7,102 bases of DNA, taken from Allobosea sp. Lineage in GTDB: Bacteria; Pseudomonadota; Alphaproteobacteria; Rhizobiales; Beijerinckiaceae. The stretch is from the NCBI GenBank assembly GCA_021732895.1, contig JAKFWE010000078.1, forward strand, positions 1 to 7,102, written 5' to 3'. Positions within the stretch are counted from its first letter, which is position 1. Each line of letters starts with the position of its first letter. The translations under genes and the position numbers were made by a program. Of this stretch, positions 5,662-7,102 are shown piece by piece. Below the pieces are notes generated by a model. It ran no database searches. It was not told the DNA's origin and saw nothing but the letters and a program-made list of their open reading frames with translations.

Positions 5662-5686
5662 ATCGTCGCACCAGCCTTGCGACGAT
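5662..5686. promoter_or_regulatory. Perfect 9-bp inverted repeat upstream of mutA (candidate operator)
   Basis: ATCGTCGCA (5662-5670) and TGCGACGAT (5678-5686) are exact reverse complements separated by seven bases, 82 bases upstream of the mutase start. No T-run follows, and the previous gene already has a terminator, so a binding site for a dimeric regulator of the mutase gene fits better than a second terminator. The motif does not look like the TTTGC-type site described for short-chain acyl-CoA regulators. No clear -35/-10 pair is visible around it. Confidence 0.4.
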
Positions 5687-5767
5687 CGAGGAATGGCGGT
5701 GCGTCGAAGCGCATGGCAAAGGACGTCTCGCGCCTGCACAATGGCGGCGAAGAGGAGCCCGGCGCGC

Positions 5768-7102
5768 ATGACATCGGCCGCATCGTCAGACCTGCCCTTC
5801 ATGGACGCCTTTCCCACGCCGGAGGCGACGCAGTGGCGGGCGGCGGTCGACAGGGTTCTCAAGGGCGGCGATTTCGAGAAGCGGCTGGTCGCGCACAGCG
5901 CTGACGGCGTCCGCATCGAGCCGCTCTATCGCGCCGCCGGCGAGACGCCGAGGCCGCGGCGTGGCAAGGCCGGACGCTGGAGCGTGTGCGCCCGCGTCGA
6001 TCACCCCGAGCCTGACATGGCGCAGGCGCTGGCGCTCGCCGATCTCGAAGGCGGGGCCGACGCGCTGACGCTGAGTTTTTCGGGCGCGCGGGCGGCGAGA
6101 GGGTTCGGGCTCGCGGCCGACGACGTCGCGAGGCTCGACGCCGCGCTCGACGGCGTCATGCTCGACCTGATCTCGTTGCGGGTCGATCCGGCGCCGGAGG
6201 GCGAAGCGAGGGCGATGCTGCTTTCGGGGCTGGTCGAGGCGCGCGGTCTGGCGCCGTCAGCGACCGCGATCGCGTTCGGGCTCGACCCGGTCGGCGTGAT
6301 GGCCTGTGGCGGAGCGGACCCGGCCGCGTGGCCATCGACCGCGCGCGGCACGGTCGCGACCGTCAAGGCGCTGAAGGCGCGCGGCTTCGCCGGTCCGTTC
6401 CTGACGGCCGACGCCCGCCCCTGGCACGAGGCCGGCGCCAGCGAGGCGCAGGAACTCGGCGCGGTTTTCTCTGTCGCGATCGCCTATCTGCGCCTGCTCG
6501 AGGCCGGCGGCCTGCCGCTGGACGAAGCTCGCGACGCGATTTCCTTCGTCTTCGTCGCCGATACGGACGCCTTCCTGACCATCGCCAAGCTGCGCGCCGC
6601 GCGCCTGATCTGGGAGCGTGTGCAGGGCGCCTGCGGCCTCGAGCCCAAGCCGATGATCCTGCATGCGGAGACCGCCTGGCGCGCGCTGACCCGGCGCGAC
6701 CCATGGGTCAACATGCTGCGCGGCACGGTCGCGACCTTCGCGGCGGGGACCGGCGGCGCCGACAGCCTCACGGTGCTGCCCTTCACCGCCGCGCTCGGCC
6801 TGCCTGACGGTTTCGCCCGTCGCGTCGCGCGCAACACACAACTCGTGCTGCTGGAGGAGGCCCATCTCTGGCGCGTCGCCGACCCGGCCGCCGGATCGGG
6901 CGCATTCGAGGCGCTGACGCTGGCGCTCTGCGAGCAGGGCTGGAGCAAGCTGCAGGATCTGGAGCGCGAGGCGGGAGCGGATCAGCCCGGCATCGTCGCG
7001 GCGCTGGCCAACGGCCATGTCGCGGCCGGCCTCGCCCGCCAGCGCGAGGCCCGCGCCAGAGCCGTGGCCACCCGGCGCGAGCCGCTGACGGGCACGAGCG
7101 AG
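5768..7102 (+). CDS. mutA: Methylmalonyl-CoA mutase small (beta) subunit, N-terminal 445 residues
   Basis: This is the non-catalytic partner of the B12-dependent mutase that interconverts methylmalonyl-CoA and succinyl-CoA in propionate, odd-chain fatty acid and branched amino acid breakdown. The frame is open to the right edge, so the C-terminal part, including the degenerate cobalamin-binding domain, is missing. Family marks are LPFMDAFP (9-16), an unusual start shared with small subunits, ARLIWERVQGACG (278-290), the conserved block HAETAWRALTRRDPWVNMLRG (299-319), and GTGGADSLTVLPFT (327-340). The catalytic-subunit substrate loop of the RQYAGFSTA type is absent near residues 50-80, consistent with a structural rather than catalytic role. 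ATG at 5768 is favoured by AGGAG ten bases upstream; ATG at 5801 is the alternative. The large subunit gene mutB would be expected just beyond the window. Confidence 0.94.
   Translation, partial: MTSAASSDLPFMDAFPTPEATQWRAAVDRVLKGGDFEKRLVAHSADGVRIEPLYRAAGETPRPRRGKAGRWSVCARVDHPEPDMAQALALADLEGGADALTLSFSGARAARGFGLAADDVARLDAALDGVMLDLISLRVDPAPEGEARAMLLSGLVEARGLAPSATAIAFGLDPVGVMACGGADPAAWPSTARGTVATVKALKARGFAGPFLTADARPWHEAGASEAQELGAVFSVAIAYLRLLEAGGLPLDEARDAISFVFVADTDAFLTIAKLRAARLIWERVQGACGLEPKPMILHAETAWRALTRRDPWVNMLRGTVATFAAGTGGADSLTVLPFTAALGLPDGFARRVARNTQLVLLEEAHLWRVADPAAGSGAFEALTLALCEQGWSKLQDLEREAGADQPGIVAALANGHVAAGLARQREARARAVATRREPLTGTSE

Noticed and set aside
4776..5771. Plus-strand frame running from inside the HerA-like gene through the DUF2267-like gene
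   Set aside because: It crosses two real genes in the wrong frame; the ATG at 5196 belongs to this frame and not to the small gene at 5203.
6257..7018. 253-codon minus-strand frame opposite mutA
   Set aside because: It is the reverse-strand shadow of the well-conserved mutase subunit.

Overview
The window reads as chromosomal DNA of a high-GC alphaproteobacterium. A member of the Rhizobiales, such as a Bosea- or Methylobacterium-like lineage, is my best guess. I infer this from the strongly GC-biased third codon positions and from the gene families: a YjgR/HerA-type ATPase, a LOG phosphoribohydrolase, an M20 dipeptidase, a methylmalonyl-CoA mutase small subunit, and a terminase pair of the kind that opens alphaproteobacterial gene transfer agent (GTA) or prophage clusters. 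The taxonomy is not proven by the sequence.

Layout. Positions 1-707 (minus strand) hold the start of a DNA-packaging module. A small-subunit-like protein is followed by the N-terminal part of a large terminase with a clear Walker A motif, which runs off the left edge. Upstream of it (about 752-845, minus) there is a promoter with a perfect -35 box, and then a hairpin followed by TTTT that lies before the first gene. Positions 857-1424 form an AT-richer accessory patch. It holds a 66-codon hypothetical gene, a second small gene that looks broken (CTG in place of the start, one frameshift), and a possible 32-residue cysteine-rich micro-protein. Positions 1421-3390 (minus) hold an M20 metallodipeptidase and a LOG-family protein whose start and stop codons overlap (ATGA), so they are probably translated together. 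Positions 3488-5062 (minus) hold a complete HerA-like/DUF853 ATPase. Divergent from it, 5203-5589 (plus) encodes a small glycine-rich DUF2267/DUF2780-like protein ended by a good intrinsic terminator. From 5768 to the right edge (plus) lies the first part of the methylmalonyl-CoA mutase small subunit, preceded by a 9-bp inverted repeat.

How the parts relate. Most genes look like core housekeeping or metabolic genes that share no single pathway. The mutase belongs to propionyl-CoA/branched-chain breakdown, the dipeptidase and LOG protein to peptide and nucleotide salvage, and the HerA-like ATPase to an unclear DNA-related role. The least ordinary part is 752-1424: an eroded small-gene cassette next to a packaging module whose leader carries a terminator-like hairpin. 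I see no convincing new multi-gene defence or conflict system. No tRNA, rRNA, CRISPR array or insertion sequence was recognised.
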